Source: Microbacteriaceae bacterium (lineage in GTDB: Bacteria; Actinomycetota; Actinomycetes; Actinomycetales; Microbacteriaceae). Taken from it: a stretch of 32,404 nt of DNA. Under the pieces are notes generated by a model that was not told the DNA's origin, searched no databases, and saw only the letters and a program-made list of their open reading frames with translations. Shown here piece by piece: positions 19,102 through 29,823 of this stretch. Positions within the stretch are counted from its first letter, which is position 1, and each line of letters starts with the position of its first letter. Both the position numbers and the translations under genes were made by a program. Location of the stretch: the NCBI GenBank assembly GCA_030841285.1, contig JAVECW010000025.1, forward strand, positions 1 through 32,404. Direction: 5' to 3'.

Positions 19102-19905
19102 CTACAGTCCGACGTGCTTCTGGTAGCGGACGATGCTCGAGAACTCGGCGAGGTCGAGGCTGGCCCCACCGACAAGGGCGCCGTCGACGTTCGGCTCGCG
19201 CATGAATCCCGCGATGTTGGCGGCCTTGACGGATCCGCCGTAGAGGATGCGGGTCTTGTCGGCGACATCCTCGCCGAGGAGCTCGGTGAGCACTGCACGC
19301 AGCTGCGCTGCGACCTGCTCGGCCTGCTCTGGTGTTGCCGCCTGGCCGGATCCGATCGCCCATACGGGTTCGTATGCCACAACGATGTCAGCCGCGGTCT
19401 TCACGTGGGCGAGTGCCGCGCGCAACTGCTTGACCGGAACGGCGCTCGGCCCGTGCTGCTCGAGATCCTCCGCCGTCTCGCCGACGCAGATGATCGGAAC
19501 CAGGTTGTGCCGCAGCGCGGCCGCGACCTTGTCGGCAACCTGCTCATCCGTCTCTCCGTGCAGCGTTCGCCGCTCGGAGTGGCCGATGATCACATAGCTG
19601 CACTCGAGTTGGCTGAGGAAGGCACCGGAAATCTCCCCTGTGTACGCCCCAGAGTCGTGTGCAGAGACATCCTGAGCACCGAACGCGAGCGGAAGCTTGT
19701 CGGCCGAAACCAGGGTCTGCACGCTGCGCAGGTCGGTGAACGGCGGGAACACCGCAACCTCTACGCTCGAGAAGTCGTGCGCGGCATCCTTGAGGCTCCA
19801 CGCGAGCTTCTGCACGAATGCGATCGCCTGGAGGTGATCCAGGTTCATCTTCCAGTTGCCCGCAATGAGCGGAGTACGGTCGGGCTTTGACGTTACTGTT
19901 GCCAT
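19102..19905 (-). CDS. tpiA: Triosephosphate isomerase
   Basis: 267 residues, a TIM-barrel enzyme that interconverts dihydroxyacetone phosphate and glyceraldehyde-3-phosphate. Catalytic residues are K19 in GNWKMN, H109 in IIGHSERR and E179 in VAYEPVWAIG; GGSVKAANIAGFM near the C-terminus binds phosphate. The ATG at 19905 lies inside the pgk 3' end, a 13-base overlap, with GGAGG in the pgk coding sequence as its ribosome site. Part of the gap-pgk-tpiA operon. Confidence 0.97.
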   Translation of the reverse strand: MATVTSKPDRTPLIAGNWKMNLDHLQAIAFVQKLAWSLKDAAHDFSSVEVAVFPPFTDLRSVQTLVSADKLPLAFGAQDVSAHDSGAYTGEISGAFLSQLECSYVIIGHSERRTLHGETDEQVADKVAAALRHNLVPIICVGETAEDLEQHGPSAVPVKQLRAALAHVKTAADIVVAYEPVWAIGSGQAATPEQAEQVAAQLRAVLTELLGEDVADKTRILYGGSVKAANIAGFMREPNVDGALVGGASLDLAEFSSIVRYQKHVGL

Positions 19906-21110
19906 CCGAGGACCTCCAGGCCAGGCAGGCGCTTACCCTCGAGGAATTCGAGGCTCGCCCCGCCACCGGTCGAGATGTGACCGAATTGTTCGTCGTCGAA
20001 TCCGAGTGCGCGTACGGCCGCGGCCGAGTCACCACCACCGACGACGCCGAGGCCGTCGATCTCGGTCAGCGCCTGCGCGATGGACTTGGTTCCCGCCGCG
20101 AATGGAGCGAGTTCGAACACGCCCATTGGGCCGTTCCAGAACACCGTGCGCGCCGCGCGGATGATGGCGGCGAAGGTCGCCGAAGTCTCTGGCCCGATGT
20201 CGAGACCGAGCCCGGATGCGCCCCACTCGGTGTCCTCGATGCCGTCGATCGGGCGGACCACGTGTTCCGCGTCCGCTCCGAACTTCGACGCGACGACGAC
20301 ATCCGTCGGCAGGACGATGTCGACGCCGAGTTCCTTTGCCTTGGCCAGGTAGCCCTTGACGGTGTCGATCTGGTCGGCCTCGAGCAGGCTTGAGCCCACC
20401 GGGTGGCCGAGCGCGGCGAGGAACGTGAAGAGCATGCCACCGCCGACGAGCAGCGAGTCGACGCGGGGAAGAAGGTGACCGATGACGCCGAGCTTGTCGG
20501 AGACCTTGGAGCCGCCGAGGACAACCGCGTACGGTCGCTCCGGACTCTCGGTGAGGCGTTCGAGAACGTCGAGCTCGGTGGAGATGAGCTGACCGGCAGC
20601 GCTCGGCAGGGCCTTCGCGAGCTCATACACGCTCGCCTGCTTGCGGTGGACGACGCCGAAGCCATCGGACACGAAGGCGTCGCCGAACGCCGCGAGCTTG
20701 GCGGCGAAGGCCGTGCGCTCGGCTTCGTCCTTGCTGGTCTCGCCCGGATTGAAGCGCAGGTTCTCCAGAAGCGCGACGTCGCCGTCTTCGAGAGCGGAGA
20801 CGGCATCGTGCGCGCCTGCCCCGGTCGTGTCGCTGGCGAAGGTGACGGGCTTGCCAAGCAGCTCGCTCAGCCGCTGCGCCACCGGCGCGAGGCTGTACTG
20901 CGCGTCAGGCGCGCCATCCGGCCGTCCGAGGTGGGAGATGATCACAACCCGCGCGCCCTGGTTGATGAGCGCGTTGAGTGTCGGCAAGGATGCCCGCACG
21001 CGGCCATCATCCGTGATCCGACCGTCCTTAAGCGGGACGTTCAGGTCACAACGGACGATGACACGCGCGCCGGCAAGCGAACCGAGTGATTCGAGAGTGC
21101 GGAGCGTCAT
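19893..21110 (-). CDS. pgk: Phosphoglycerate kinase
   Basis: 405 residues. Makes ATP from 1,3-bisphosphoglycerate. Visible are the N-domain substrate motif VRCDLNVPLKDG (19-30), ISHLGRPDG (58-66) and, in the C-domain, GGGDSAAAV and HISTGGGASLEFLEG. The ATG at 21110 lies 13 bases after the gap stop; no strong Shine-Dalgarno is seen, so translation may depend on coupling with gap. Its 3' end overlaps tpiA. Confidence 0.97.
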   Translation of the reverse strand: MTLRTLESLGSLAGARVIVRCDLNVPLKDGRITDDGRVRASLPTLNALINQGARVVIISHLGRPDGAPDAQYSLAPVAQRLSELLGKPVTFASDTTGAGAHDAVSALEDGDVALLENLRFNPGETSKDEAERTAFAAKLAAFGDAFVSDGFGVVHRKQASVYELAKALPSAAGQLISTELDVLERLTESPERPYAVVLGGSKVSDKLGVIGHLLPRVDSLLVGGGMLFTFLAALGHPVGSSLLEADQIDTVKGYLAKAKELGVDIVLPTDVVVASKFGADAEHVVRPIDGIEDTEWGASGLGLDIGPETSATFAAIIRAARTVFWNGPMGVFELAPFAAGTKSIAQALTEIDGLGVVGGGDSAAAVRALGFDDEQFGHISTGGGASLEFLEGKRLPGLEVLGWQQ

Positions 21111-21123
21111 GCGCTGCGTGGTT

Positions 21124-22140
<1,017 letters not shown>

Positions 22141-22188
22141 TTACTGATGGCGCCAAGCGGCGCATTTTGAGGGTAAGAGCGGACTGAA

Positions 22189-22219
22189 GTGTCGCGGACG
22201 GGCAGGCCATCCGCGACAC
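22189..22219 (-). terminator. hairpin after sodA
   Basis: Perfect 10-base arms, GTGTCGCGGA (22189-22198) and TCCGCGACAC (22210-22219), with an 11-base loop, 8 bases past the sodA stop. No T-run follows on the minus strand. It may end sodA transcripts or mark the start of the gap leader. Confidence 0.5.
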
Positions 22220-22227
22220 CATTCCCG

Positions 22228-22854
22228 CTATGACAGTAGCAGCAGGCCAGAGGTCTTCGAGCGCGCGGCTTCGAAGCGCTGGCTGATGTCCGCCCAGTTG
22301 GTGATGTTCCAGAATGCCTTGACGTAGTCGGCCTTCACGTTGACGTAATCGAGGTAGAAGGCGTGCTCCCACATGTCGAGCAGCAGCAGCGGAATGGTGG
22401 CCGTCGCGAGGTTGCCCTGGTGGTCGTAGAGCTGCTCGATGATGAGCTTCTCGCCGAGCGAATCCCACGCGAGGATCGACCATCCGGAACCCTGGATGCC
22501 GAGTGCTGACGCGGTGAAGTGGGCACGGAACTTGTCGAACGAGCCGAAGAACTCGTCGATCGCAGCCGCGAGCTCACCGGTGGGCTTGTCTCCGCCGTCC
22601 GGCGAGAGGTTGTTCCAGAACACGGTGTGGTTGACGTGGCCGGCCAGGTTGAAGGAGAGGTCCTTCTGCAGCTTGTTCACGTAGGTGAGGTCGTCCTTGT
22701 CGCGGGCTTCCTCGAGCTTGACGAGGGCGGTGTTCGCACCGTCAACGTATGCCTTGTGGTGCTTGTCGTGGTGCAGTTCCATGATGCGACCACTGATGTT
22801 CGGCTCGAGTGCCGAGTAGTCGTATGGAAGGTCTGCCAGCGTGTAATCAGCCAT
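22228..22854 (-). CDS. sodA: Superoxide dismutase (Fe/Mn family)
   Basis: 208 residues. Removes superoxide in the cytoplasm. Metal ligands are H28 (MELHHDKHH), H76 ([13 protein letters not shown]), D160 and H164 ([15 protein letters not shown]). IQGSGW and YDHQGN resemble the mycobacterial type, for which iron or manganese use cannot be read from sequence alone. No signal peptide is seen. GAGGAG precedes the ATG at 22854. It stands between whiA and gap, with about 100-base gaps on both sides, so it is probably transcribed on its own. Confidence 0.96.
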   Translation of the reverse strand: MADYTLADLPYDYSALEPNISGRIMELHHDKHHKAYVDGANTALVKLEEARDKDDLTYVNKLQKDLSFNLAGHVNHTVFWNNLSPDGGDKPTGELAAAIDEFFGSFDKFRAHFTASALGIQGSGWSILAWDSLGEKLIIEQLYDHQGNLATATIPLLLLDMWEHAFYLDYVNVKADYVKAFWNITNWADISQRFEAARSKTSGLLLLS

Positions 22855-22966
22855 TACGTGTTTCTCCTCGTGATCTGGCCAGTCAAAGTTCTCGACCGGT
22901 TTTGAGCGACTTTTTCAGTCTAGTGACGACAACCAGCGACCCGGTGTGAACCTTCCCAGAACTGGC

Positions 22967-23947
22967 TCAGACTTCGTCCAGGTCGGCCGGAAGGTTCGCA
23001 TCCGTCCCAGGGATGCCGAGGTCGATGGCTCGCTTGTCTGCCATCGCGAGCAGGCGACGGATGCGTCCGGCGACGGCATCCTTCGTCAACGGCGGATCGG
23101 CGTGGTGGCCGAGTTCGTCGAGACTCGAGTCGCGGAAGCTCAGCCGAAGCTCCCCCGCGTAGCGCAGGTGCTTCGGCAGGTCGTCGCCCAGGATTTCGAG
23201 CGCTCGCTCGACCCGCGCACAGGCTGCGACGGCGGCCTGCGCGGAGCGACGCAGGTTCGCGTCATCGAAGTTGACGAGGCGATTCGCCGTGGCACGCACC
23301 TCGCGGCGCTGGCGAAGCTGCTCCCAGCTCTCGACCGTCGAATGGGCACCCATGTGCACGAGCATCGAGCTGATGGCGTCCCCGTCGCGGATGACGACAC
23401 GATGCACCCCGCGCACCTCGCGGGCCTTGGCCGAGATGCCGAGCCGGCCGGCAGCGCCGACCAGGGCCATGGCGGACTCGTTGCCAGGGCAGGTCACCTC
23501 GAGTGCGGCGGAGCGACCGGGGTCGGTGAGCGAGCCGTGCGCGAGGAACGCGCCGCGCCAGACGGCCGCGAGCTCCTCGAGTGAGCCCGTCGTGAGCCGG
23601 TTCGGGAGGCCGCGGATCGGGCGACGGCGGGCATCCAGAAGACCGGTCTGCCGTGCCAGGGTCTCGCCGCCGTCGAGCACGCGAACGAGGTACTGGCTCG
23701 ACGGGCGCAGCCCGGATCCAGAGACGACCGAAACGTCGCTGCGCACCCCGTACAGCTCGGCGAGGTCTTTGCGCACCCGGCGCGCGAGCTCCGGGGTGTC
23801 AAGTTCACTCTCGACCGCGATCCGTCCCGAGATCAGGTGCAGCCCACCCGAGAAACGCAGAATCGTTGCAAGTTCGGCCGCTCGAACCGACGTCTTGCTG
23901 ACTTCGATCTTTGCGAGTTCGCCCTTGACATCGGCGGTGAGTGCCAA
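22967..23947 (-). CDS. whiA: WhiA DNA-binding regulator
   Basis: 326 residues. WhiA proteins combine a degenerate LAGLIDADG-homing-endonuclease-like domain with a C-terminal helix-turn-helix; in Streptomyces WhiA acts with WhiB to switch on sporulation division genes, and it is also kept in non-sporulating Gram-positives. Visible are [71 protein letters not shown] and the HTH region [20 protein letters not shown]. The TTG at 23947 is chosen because the protein then begins [12 protein letters not shown], as relatives do; an ATG at 23968 would add 7 residues and has no better ribosome site. It follows rapZ, 56 bases downstream; yvcK, usual in between, is absent. Confidence 0.93.
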   Translation of the reverse strand: MALTADVKGELAKIEVSKTSVRAAELATILRFSGGLHLISGRIAVESELDTPELARRVRKDLAELYGVRSDVSVVSGSGLRPSSQYLVRVLDGGETLARQTGLLDARRRPIRGLPNRLTTGSLEELAAVWRGAFLAHGSLTDPGRSAALEVTCPGNESAMALVGAAGRLGISAKAREVRGVHRVVIRDGDAISSMLVHMGAHSTVESWEQLRQRREVRATANRLVNFDDANLRRSAQAAVAACARVERALEILGDDLPKHLRYAGELRLSFRDSSLDELGHHADPPLTKDAVAGRIRRLLAMADKRAIDLGIPGTDANLPADLDEV

Positions 23948-24003
23948 TCGTTGTCCAATCTCATTCATTCGGTCGTTGAGGCGACCGGGGGTTGCAGCCG
24001 GAG

Positions 24004-24906
24004 CTACTCACGGCCGAGATCGCGGTGCTTGACACTGACGGCGACCTCAGGGAAGTTCCGCAGGCGCGCTACCAGCTCTTCAGCAATGGCCACGGAGCGA
24101 TGCTTTCCCCCGGTGCAGCCTATCGCGATCGTGACATGTCGCTTGTTTTCGCGCTGGTAGCCGGCGAGCACTGGCCTGAGGGTGTTCTCGTACGCGTCGA
24201 TGAACTCGATTGCGCCCGGCTGTGAGAGCACGTAGTCCCTGACGATGGGCTCGAGTCCAGTGTGTGCGCGCATTTCGGGGATCCAGAACGGGTTCGGCAG
24301 GAAGCGTGCATCCGCGACGAGATCGGCGTCGGTGGGTATGCCGTACTTGAAGCCGAAGCTCTGCACGGTCACCTGCACCCCGGCGGCGTCCTCGGCGGCG
24401 AAGGTCTCCGTGATCGCACTCGCAAGCTGGTGGATGTTGAGGTCTGACGTGTCCACGATGATGTCGCTCGACTCGCGGATCTCGCTGAGGCGTGCCCGCT
24501 CGGCCGTGATCCCGTCGAGGATCGTGCCGTCGCCCTGCAGCGGATGCGGGCGGCGCACGGCTTCGAAGCGGCGGACGAGCGCGGCATCCGTGGCTTCGAG
24601 AAAGAGCACACGCAACTGCGTGCCATCTCGCAGGCTTTGGATCATGTCCTGCAGGTCGGCGAAGAAGTTGCGCCCTCGCACGTCGACGACCGCAGCGATC
24701 TTCGGCAGGGTCGACCCGGCTCGACTCGCGAGTTCCACGAGCGGGCGCAGCATCTGGGGCGGGAGGTTGTCGACGACATACCAGTCGAGATCCTCGAGCG
24801 CGTTGGCGACCGTCGAACGGCCTGCTCCTGACATCCCCGTGACGATCAGCATCTCCTGCTGTTCGTCCTCGGGGGTCTCGTGGGGCGTGCCTTCGCTCGG
24901 TGGCAT
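24004..24906 (-). CDS. rapZ: RapZ (YvcJ) nucleotide-binding protein
   Basis: 300 residues. RapZ-family P-loop proteins control amino-sugar metabolism through small RNAs in E. coli; in Gram-positives the role is less clear. Walker A is GMSGAGRST (24-32) with arginine where many relatives have lysine, a form I recall from other actinobacterial RapZ proteins. Next comes WYVVDNLPP (42-50), then [23 protein letters not shown] and RRPHPL. The C-terminal domain holds [16 protein letters not shown] and the conserved [17 protein letters not shown]. It lies 12 bases after uvrC and is probably cotranscribed with it and whiA. Confidence 0.95.
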   Translation of the reverse strand: MPPSEGTPHETPEDEQQEMLIVTGMSGAGRSTVANALEDLDWYVVDNLPPQMLRPLVELASRAGSTLPKIAAVVDVRGRNFFADLQDMIQSLRDGTQLRVLFLEATDAALVRRFEAVRRPHPLQGDGTILDGITAERARLSEIRESSDIIVDTSDLNIHQLASAITETFAAEDAAGVQVTVQSFGFKYGIPTDADLVADARFLPNPFWIPEMRAHTGLEPIVRDYVLSQPGAIEFIDAYENTLRPVLAGYQRENKRHVTIAIGCTGGKHRSVAIAEELVARLRNFPEVAVSVKHRDLGRE

Positions 24907-24918
24907 AGTCCGTCCAGC

Positions 24919-26868
24919 CTAGCGACTGGCGAGGCGTTCATGGATGACACCGGCAAGCGTCTGACCCACTCCCTTGACCTCCGCGATCTGGTCAGGCGAC
25001 GCCTGTTTGAGTTGAGAGACGGATCCGAAATGGCGCAGGAGCTCCTTGACGCGCGACGGCCCGAGACCCGGGATCTCTCCCAGCACGGAGGTGATGTCCC
25101 GTTTGCGCCTGGCGCGCTGGTACGTGATCGCGAAGCGGTGCGCCTCGTCGCGGATGCGCTGGACCAGGAAGAGCGCGTCGCTGTTCCGGGGAAGGATGAC
25201 CGGGTAGTCGGAGTCGGGCAGCCAGATCTCCTCGAGTCGCTTGGCGATGCCGGCCAGCTGGATGCCCGTGATGCCGGACTCGGCCAGCGCGCGGGCGGCG
25301 GCCGCGACCTGTGGCTGCCCGCCGTCGACGATCAACAGGTTGGGCGGGTAGGAGAACTTCGCCGCGCGCGCCGAATCGCGTGCGGCCGCCGCCTCGCCGA
25401 GCGCCGCATCGTCGGCCGCGGATTCGCCCGCCGGCACTGACCCCTCGGCGGCGACCGGATCCTTCAGGTACGCCAAACGTCTCGTGATGACCTGGTAGAT
25501 CGACTCGGTGTCGTCGGTGGAGTTCGGGATGCTGAACCGCCGGTACTGGTCCTTGCGCGGCAGGCCGTCCTCGAACACGACCATCGAGGCGACGATGTTG
25601 GTCCCGCTCAGGTGCGAAACGTCGAAGCATTCCATCCGCAGGGGCGCCTCACCCATGCCGAGGGCATCACGGATGTCGCCAAGCGACTTCGATCGCGCGA
25701 CGAAGTCCGAGCTGCGCCTGGTCTTGTAGAGGACGAGCGCGTTCTTCGCGTTCATCGTGACGGTCTGCGCGAGCGCCGCCTTCTCGCCGCGTTGCGCAAC
25801 CCGCAGGGCGACTTTGCCCGCCTGGACGCGACCGCGCGAATCCTCTCCCTCCAGCCGTCTGGCGGTGAGCCACAGCTCCAGCTCCGGGGTGTCGTCTGGC
25901 AGCACGGGAACGAGGATCTCGCGCGGCGGCGTCGAATCTTCGTACGCGTTCTCGAGCACCGTCTCGACCAGTTCCGCCAGGTCGACATCCAGTTCCTTGT
26001 CGACGACCCAGCTGCGTACACCGCGGATGCGCCCGCCGCGCACGATGAACTGCTGTACGGATGCCGCGAGCTCGTCATCGGCGATGCCGAAGACGTCGGC
26101 GTCGACGTTGTCGGAGAGCACGACGGCGCTCTTCTCCATCGCAGCCTCGAGTGCCTGGATGCTGTCCCTGTGCCGCGCGGCCGCCTCGTAATCCTGCACG
26201 CTCGCCGCGGCCTTCATGCGATCGGTGAGGGCACGGATCTGGCTCGTATCGTTGCCGGCCATGAACGAGACGAAGTCATCCGCGACGGCGCGATGCTCCT
26301 CCTTCGTTACGCGGCCGACGCACGGTGCGACGCATTTGCCGATGTCGCCGAGGAGGCACGGCCGCCCGGTGAGCTCTGCACGGCGGTACACGCCGTCCGT
26401 GCAGCTGCGCATCGGTATGGCCTTGAGCATCAGGTCCATGGTGTCTCGGATCGCCCAGACCTTCGTGTACGGGCCGAAGTAGCGGGCATCCTTGATCTGC
26501 CGATTGCGCGTGATCATGACGCGCGGCACCTCCTCGCCGAGCGTCACGGCGAGGTACGGATAGGTTTTGTCGTCTCTGAACTGGACGTTGAACGGCGGGT
26601 TGAACTCCTTGATCCAGGTGAACTCGAGCTGCAGCGCCTCGAACTCCGTCGCGACGACGGTCCATTCGACGGATGCCGCGGTCGTCACCATGCGCCGGGT
26701 GCGCTCGTGCAGGCTCCGTAGCGGCGCGAAGTAGTTACTCAGCCTGGCCCGCAGGCTCTTCGCCTTGCCGACGTAGAGCACGCGGCCCGTCGCATCCCGG
26801 AATCGATAGACGCCGGGCTGCATCGGTATCTCGCCGGCCTTGGGCCGGTAGCTCACTGTGTCGGCCAT
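24919..26868 (-). CDS. uvrC: UvrC excinuclease subunit
   Basis: 649 residues. UvrC makes both incisions in nucleotide excision repair. The N-terminal GIY-YIG nuclease domain is visible (PGVYRF at 18-23, [18 protein letters not shown] at 30-47). Then come a Cys patch ([15 protein letters not shown]), the UVR region, and an RNase H-like domain ([29 protein letters not shown]). A C-terminal helix-hairpin-helix pair follows ([29 protein letters not shown]). An Ala/Glu/Asp-rich insert lies at about residues 471-505. The ATG at 26868 has GAGGGG upstream and is 19 bases after the uvrA stop. Confidence 0.96.
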   Translation of the reverse strand: MADTVSYRPKAGEIPMQPGVYRFRDATGRVLYVGKAKSLRARLSNYFAPLRSLHERTRRMVTTAASVEWTVVATEFEALQLEFTWIKEFNPPFNVQFRDDKTYPYLAVTLGEEVPRVMITRNRQIKDARYFGPYTKVWAIRDTMDLMLKAIPMRSCTDGVYRRAELTGRPCLLGDIGKCVAPCVGRVTKEEHRAVADDFVSFMAGNDTSQIRALTDRMKAAASVQDYEAAARHRDSIQALEAAMEKSAVVLSDNVDADVFGIADDELAASVQQFIVRGGRIRGVRSWVVDKELDVDLAELVETVLENAYEDSTPPREILVPVLPDDTPELELWLTARRLEGEDSRGRVQAGKVALRVAQRGEKAALAQTVTMNAKNALVLYKTRRSSDFVARSKSLGDIRDALGMGEAPLRMECFDVSHLSGTNIVASMVVFEDGLPRKDQYRRFSIPNSTDDTESIYQVITRRLAYLKDPVAAEGSVPAGESAADDAALGEAAAARDSARAAKFSYPPNLLIVDGGQPQVAAAARALAESGITGIQLAGIAKRLEEIWLPDSDYPVILPRNSDALFLVQRIRDEAHRFAITYQRARRKRDITSVLGEIPGLGPSRVKELLRHFGSVSQLKQASPDQIAEVKGVGQTLAGVIHERLASR

Positions 26869-26887
26869 TCGTGGCCCCTCAGGCGCG

Positions 26888-29752
26888 CTAGGCGCCCTGC
26901 AGGATCTCCTTGAGGAAGACGCCCGTGTGGCTCTTCTTGACGGTCGCGACATGTTCTGGCGTGCCCGTCGCGATGACGCGGCCGCCGCCCGCTCCACCCT
27001 CCGGCCCGAGGTCGATGACCCAGTCGGCCGACTTGATGACGTCGAGGTTGTGTTCGATCACGACGACAGTGTTTCCCTTGTCGAGGAGTCCATTCAGAAC
27101 CAGTAGGAGCTTGCGCACGTCTTCGAAGTGTAGGCCCGTCGTCGGCTCGTCGAGCACGTAAACGCTGCGCCCGTTCGAGCGGCGCTGCAGTTCGGTCGCG
27201 AGCTTGACGCGCTGCGCCTCGCCACCGGAGAGCGTCGTCGCGCTCTGGCCGAGACGCACATAGCCGAGGCCGACCTCCACGAGGGTCTGCAGATAGCGGT
27301 GAATGGCCGAGATCGGCTCGAAGAACTCGGCGGCCTCGGTGATCGGCATGTCAAGAACCTCGGCAATGTTCTTGCCCTTGTAATGCACGGACAGGGTGTC
27401 GCGGTTGTAGCGCGCTCCCCCGCACACCTCGCAGGAGACATAGACGTCCGGCAGGAAGTTCATCTCGATCTTGATGGTTCCATCCCCTGAGCACGCCTCG
27501 CAGCGCCCGCCCTTGACGTTGAAGCTGAACCGCCCGGGCAGGTAGCCGCGCGCCTTGGCCTCCATGGTCTCGGAGAAGAGCGTGCGGATCCGGTCGAAGA
27601 CGCCCGTGTATGTCGCAGGGTTGGAGCGCGGCGTGCGGCCGATCGGGGCCTGGTCGACGTGGATCACCTTGTCGAGGTTGTCGAGGCCGGTAACCCTGGC
27701 GTGCTTGCCAGGAAGCTTGCGGGCGCCATTGAGCCGGTTCGCGAGAACGCGATAGAGGATGTCGTTCACCAGCGACGACTTGCCGGAGCCGCTCACCCCG
27801 GTCACGGCGATGAACGTGCCGAGCGGGAAGTCGACGGTGACCTTCTTCAGGTTGTTGGCCTCCGCGCCGACGACGGTGATCGTGCGGTCGGGGTCGACCG
27901 GTCTGCGCGATGCCGGTGTCTCGATTTCCTTACGCCCAGCGAGGTAGTCCCCCGTCAGCGACTTGGTGTTCGCCAGCAGGTCATCATAGGAGCCGGAGTG
28001 CACGACCGTGCCGCCGTTGACGCCCGCGCCCGGGCCGATGTCGACGACCCAATCCGCGGTGCGGATCGTGTCCTCGTCGTGTTCCACGACGATCAACGTG
28101 TTGCCGAGGTCGCGCAGCGCGACCAGGGTCTCGATCAGCCGCCGGTTGTCACGCTGGTGCAGCCCGATGCTCGGCTCGTCGAGCACGTACAGGACGCCGG
28201 TGAGGCCGGACCCGATCTGCGTCGCCAGCCGGATCCGCTGCGCCTCACCGCCCGAGAGGGTCGCGGCGGCACGTGCGAGGTTGAGGTAGTTGAGCCCGAC
28301 CTGGATCAGGAAATCAAGGCGCACCTTGATCTCGCGCAGCACCTGCGCTGCGATGGTCGCCTCGCGCTCGGTGAGTTCGAGCTTGCCCATGAAGGCGCGT
28401 GCGTCCGTCAGGCTCAGTTCGGACGCATCCGCAATGCTCGCGCCGTGCACGAGCACCGCGAGGACCTCTGGCTTCAGCCGCTTGCCGTCGCAGACCGGGC
28501 AGGGCACCTCGCGGAGGTACTCCGCCCAGCGCTGGCGTTGCGTGTCGGTCTCGGCCTGCAGGTACTGCCGCTCGATGTACGGAACGACGCCTTCGAAGCC
28601 GGAGGTGTAGCTCATCTCGCGGCCGTAGCGGTTCTTCCACTTGACCTTGACCTCGAAGTTGTCGCCGCGCATGACCGCGGTGCGTACCTCGGTGCTGAGC
28701 TTGGCCCAGGGCGTCGTGAGCGAGAAGTCGAGGTCGCGCGAGAGCCCGTCGAGCAGCTTCTCGTAGTAGTTGAACAGGCCTTTGCCCTGCGTGGTCCACG
28801 GCAGGATCACGCCTTCTGCGATGCTCATGTGGTGGTCGCCGAGGAGCAGGTCTTCGTCTACCGACATCCGTGTTCCGAGTCCCGAGCATTCCGGGCACGC
28901 ACCGAACGGCGCGTTGAAGGAGAAGGTGCGTGGCTCGATCTCGGTCAGCTGGATGGGGTGGTTGTTGGGGCAGGAGAGCTTCTCGCTGAAGCTGCGCCAG
29001 GCCTCCGGGCCCTCGAGGTCGACGAAGTTCACCTCGACGAGGCCGTCCGTCAAGCGCAGGGCGGTCTCGAGGGAGTCGGTCAGGCGGCTGAGGATGTCGG
29101 GTCCGGCGACAAGACGGTCGACGACAACCGCGATGTCGTGCTTGACCTGCTTCTTAAGGATGGGCGGCTCACTGAGCTGGATCGGCTCGCCGTCGACGAG
29201 CGCGCGCGAGTATCCGGCGGCGGAGAGCTCCTTGAACAGGTCGACGAACTCGCCCTTCTTCTGGGAGACGACCGGACTCAGGACCTGGTAGCGGGTGCCT
29301 TCCTCAAGCTCCATGAGCTGGTCGGCGATCTGCTGCACGGTTTGGCGCTGGATCGGCTCTCCACACACGGAACAGTGCGCAACGCCGATCCGGGCCCAGA
29401 GCAGGCGCATGTAGTCGTAGATCTCGGTGATCGTACCCACCGTGGAGCGCGGGTTGCGGTTGGTCGACTTCTGGTCGATGGATACCGCGGGGCTCAGCCC
29501 CTCGATGAAGTCGACATCTGGTCGATCCACCTGGCCCAGGAACTGGCGGGCGTATGCGGAGAGCGATTCGACGTAGCGACGCTGGCCTTCGGCGAAGATC
29601 GTGTCGAAGGCGAGCGACGACTTGCCGGAGCCGGAGAGGCCCGTGAACACGACGAGGGCATCGCGCGGAATCTCGAGGTCGACATTGTGCAGATTGTGCA
29701 CGCGCGCCCCCCGGACGCTGAGGTGTGACCCGGTCACCTGGCTAATACTCAC
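26888..29752 (-). CDS. uvrA: UvrA excinuclease ATPase subunit
   Basis: 954 residues. UvrA finds DNA damage and loads UvrB. It has two ABC ATPase halves: Walker [10 protein letters not shown] (38-46) and GVSGSGKSS (about 650), and LSGGEAQR signatures in both halves ([33 protein letters not shown]). Zinc-binding cysteine pairs are visible in [26 protein letters not shown] and CEACSGDG...CEVCGG. The start is a GTG at 29752 with GGAG 10 bases upstream; the next in-frame GTG is 5 codons on. It follows uvrB after 71 bases and precedes uvrC by 19. Confidence 0.97.
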   Translation of the reverse strand: MSISQVTGSHLSVRGARVHNLHNVDLEIPRDALVVFTGLSGSGKSSLAFDTIFAEGQRRYVESLSAYARQFLGQVDRPDVDFIEGLSPAVSIDQKSTNRNPRSTVGTITEIYDYMRLLWARIGVAHCSVCGEPIQRQTVQQIADQLMELEEGTRYQVLSPVVSQKKGEFVDLFKELSAAGYSRALVDGEPIQLSEPPILKKQVKHDIAVVVDRLVAGPDILSRLTDSLETALRLTDGLVEVNFVDLEGPEAWRSFSEKLSCPNNHPIQLTEIEPRTFSFNAPFGACPECSGLGTRMSVDEDLLLGDHHMSIAEGVILPWTTQGKGLFNYYEKLLDGLSRDLDFSLTTPWAKLSTEVRTAVMRGDNFEVKVKWKNRYGREMSYTSGFEGVVPYIERQYLQAETDTQRQRWAEYLREVPCPVCDGKRLKPEVLAVLVHGASIADASELSLTDARAFMGKLELTEREATIAAQVLREIKVRLDFLIQVGLNYLNLARAAATLSGGEAQRIRLATQIGSGLTGVLYVLDEPSIGLHQRDNRRLIETLVALRDLGNTLIVVEHDEDTIRTADWVVDIGPGAGVNGGTVVHSGSYDDLLANTKSLTGDYLAGRKEIETPASRRPVDPDRTITVVGAEANNLKKVTVDFPLGTFIAVTGVSGSGKSSLVNDILYRVLANRLNGARKLPGKHARVTGLDNLDKVIHVDQAPIGRTPRSNPATYTGVFDRIRTLFSETMEAKARGYLPGRFSFNVKGGRCEACSGDGTIKIEMNFLPDVYVSCEVCGGARYNRDTLSVHYKGKNIAEVLDMPITEAAEFFEPISAIHRYLQTLVEVGLGYVRLGQSATTLSGGEAQRVKLATELQRRSNGRSVYVLDEPTTGLHFEDVRKLLLVLNGLLDKGNTVVVIEHNLDVIKSADWVIDLGPEGGAGGGRVIATGTPEHVATVKKSHTGVFLKEILQGA

Positions 29753-29823
29753 TCGATCAATTCTCCGCTATTCGTGGGGGTGCGACGCACGGCGGCGGAC
29801 TCCCCCGCAACCGTACAAGGTGG

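Noticed and set aside
27659-29728. 689-codon open frame antisense to uvrA
   Set aside because: A shadow of the UvrA frame with shadow-typical composition and no motif; no ribosome site or gap supports it.
29753-29823. LexA/SOS box before uvrA
   Set aside because: No GAAC-N4-GTTC-like palindrome is visible in this gap, nor in the 9 bases before uvrB; a site farther upstream of uvrB would be outside the visible non-coding sequence.
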